Positions 63,167 to 64,000 of a stretch of DNA of 64,000 nt are shown here, piece by piece. Below the pieces are notes generated by a model, which worked only from the letters and a program-made list of their open reading frames with translations, ran no database searches and was not told the DNA's origin. Both the position numbers and the translations under genes were made by a program. The stretch is taken from the NCBI GenBank assembly GCA_036489975.1, contig DASXES010000136.1:14351-78350 (forward strand), read 5' to 3'. The stretch comes from Roseiarcus sp036489975. GTDB lineage: Bacteria; Pseudomonadota; Alphaproteobacteria; Rhizobiales; Beijerinckiaceae. Position 1 is the first letter of the stretch; each line of letters begins with the position of its first letter.

Positions 63167-63850
63167 ATGCATGCGGCTCTAGAAGCAATACCTTCAAGGA
63201 TCTTTCGCTTGGCCGAGGGAGCGCTTGCGCAGGCAAATACTCACGCCGTATACTCAGATCCTGGGAAAGAGTATTGGGATTTTATCTCGGTAATAAATAC
63301 AGGGCATGCGGGGGAGCTTTTTATCAAGGCTGTTATAGCTCAAGAGCATCCGCTCCTCATTTTTAAAGATCTTTTCCTTCTAGACGATAAGTCCTCTGAA
63401 AATCTCAACATAGAAGATCTCATACAGAGAGGCAAGACATACGAATTAAACAATCTACCTCAGGTACTATGGGCTACGACGGGCTATAGGATAAAGGAGA
63501 TCGAATGTTTTGAGCGACTCCGAAAGGCGAGAAACGCAATCCAGCATTTTTGCGACCCAGATACGATAAGTTTACGAGCATTGTCGCTTGAGTTCATATA
63601 TAAGATCATTGATCCTCTTGTCGCTCATTATTTTAATATTTGTGCTATTGAATATCATGAAGATGACGGCGTTAGCTACGATTACGTCGTGATGCAGATA
63701 TTGAGTCGGGAGTTAAAATTCACGATGCCTAAAGATTTTGATATCACAGAAATTAGTATCAAAGAAGCCTTAGAAGGGTGCAGTGAGACCTATCGGAGTT
63801 GGGTTCAAGATGAGCTCGGAAAGATTGGGAGGCTAGATCTTTACACCTGA
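63167..63850 (+). CDS. Uncharacterised HEPN-like protein
   Basis: 227 residues from ATG 63167; a TTG four codons upstream is possible. All-helical, AT-rich, with frequent ATA, AGA and TTA codons unlike the rest of the window. The segment ERLRKARNAIQHFCDPD contains Arg122 and His127 in R-x4-H spacing with the adjacent Asn, the active-site signature of HEPN ribonucleases; GHAGELFIKAVIAQEHP resembles the first helices of the fold. It starts 63 bases after the DUF3644-type gene. No family name recognised. The stop codon overlaps a palindrome at the edge of an insertion sequence. Confidence 0.6.
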   Translation: MHAALEAIPSRIFRLAEGALAQANTHAVYSDPGKEYWDFISVINTGHAGELFIKAVIAQEHPLLIFKDLFLLDDKSSENLNIEDLIQRGKTYELNNLPQVLWATTGYRIKEIECFERLRKARNAIQHFCDPDTISLRALSLEFIYKIIDPLVAHYFNICAIEYHEDDGVSYDYVVMQILSRELKFTMPKDFDITEISIKEALEGCSETYRSWVQDELGKIGRLDLYT

Positions 63851-63869
63851 CAGGCTCTGAGAGCCTGTC
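63849..63869. repeat. Palindrome at the insertion-sequence boundary
   Basis: GACAGGCTC (63849-63857), TGA, GAGCCTGTC (63861-63869): perfect 9-base arms. The right arm is the outer end of the IS-like terminal sequence GAGCCTGTCCCAAAAG; the left arm overlaps the stop of the HEPN-like gene. Confidence 0.6.
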
Positions 63870-64000
63870 CCAAAAGTTCTGGCGTTTGCGATGTCGGCAT
63901 GATTCACCGCCTCCAGGGTTGCTGGGAGGCTTTGATTCGGGATGTGGACGCAAGCTGATAGGGCGACGTACGAGCAGTGCGGAACAGGGCTGCCGAGCGA
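63861..64000 (+). mobile_element. Left end of an IS5-like insertion sequence (truncated by window)
   Basis: Begins with GAGCCTGTCCCAAAAG, a typical terminal sequence, and continues through GATTCACCGCCTCC and GCTGGGAGGCTTTGATTC to the transposase start, a leader often found before IS5-type transposases of alphaproteobacteria. Only the first 140 bases are inside the window. Confidence 0.65.
63942..64000 (+). CDS. Transposase N-terminus (IS5-like), partial
   Basis: ATG 63942 opens MWTQADRATYEQCGTGLPS, which corresponds to the N-terminus MWTxxNRxxYxRxxLxYPSD of IS5-family transposases (DUF4096 region). Truncated at the right edge after 19 codons; the catalytic DDE part is not visible. Confidence 0.65.
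   Translation, partial: MWTQADRATYEQCGTGLPS

Overview
The window is GC-rich alphaproteobacterial chromosome, most likely from a member of the Rhizobiales/Hyphomicrobiales. Supporting points are the RNase P RNA, the small regulator next to a PHB-depolymerase-like esterase, the order DegP, response regulator, histidine kinase, glnE, and REP-like intergenic repeats of the kind common in this order. Most genes sit in tightly overlapping (ATGA/GTGA) operons. The exact genus cannot be fixed from the sequence alone.

Region 1 (1-11.3 kb, + strand) is one catabolic operon. It starts with a truncated LacI-type regulator and continues with a Gfo/Idh/MocA oxidoreductase, a fused CoA-transferase, a crotonase, a complete CUT1-type sugar ABC importer (binding protein, two permeases, ATPase) and two GMC flavoprotein oxidoreductases. 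It looks like uptake and oxidation of a sugar or polyol whose product is passed through CoA chemistry.

Region 2 (11.5-25 kb) is the most interesting part. A long minus-strand operon encodes a BMP-family (nucleobase/nucleoside-type) ABC importer, an AmiF-type formamidase, a BiuH-type biuret amidohydrolase, an AtzG/AtzE pair (1-carboxybiuret hydrolase type), an MTHFS-like protein, a metal amidohydrolase and an Fe(II)/2-oxoglutarate oxygenase. An allophanate hydrolase (AtzF) is transcribed divergently. Together these give carboxybiuret or biuret -> allophanate -> ammonia and CO2, but no cyanuric-acid or triazine hydrolase is visible. The upstream substrate therefore looks like another nitrogen-rich heterocycle or ureide.

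Region 3 (25.2-32.6 kb) may extend this chemistry. It holds YdeI-like, creatininase-family and RidA genes on the minus strand. Facing away from them are an orphan NMT1-type binding protein, a cytosine-deaminase-like amidohydrolase, an FAD oxidase and a flavodoxin-fold reductase, followed by a LysR regulator.

Region 4 (32.6-61.8 kb) is mostly housekeeping or conserved: Sua5, acyl-CoA dehydrogenase plus crotonase, a PHB-depolymerase-like esterase with an RHH-type regulator, a diguanylate cyclase, TetR, ureG-ureF-ureE, rnpB, three tandem glycine-zipper lipoproteins, an AmpD-like amidase, glnE with a two-component system and DegP, rpmF, a GNAT protein, YbjN, UbiK, two zinc alcohol dehydrogenases and a secreted beta-helix protein. 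It also holds a ferredoxin-reductase C-terminal remnant and several intergenic repeats.

Region 5 (61.8-64 kb) is AT-richer and looks acquired. Two adjacent proteins each carry an R-x4-H motif of the HEPN type, and the window ends inside an IS5-like insertion sequence.
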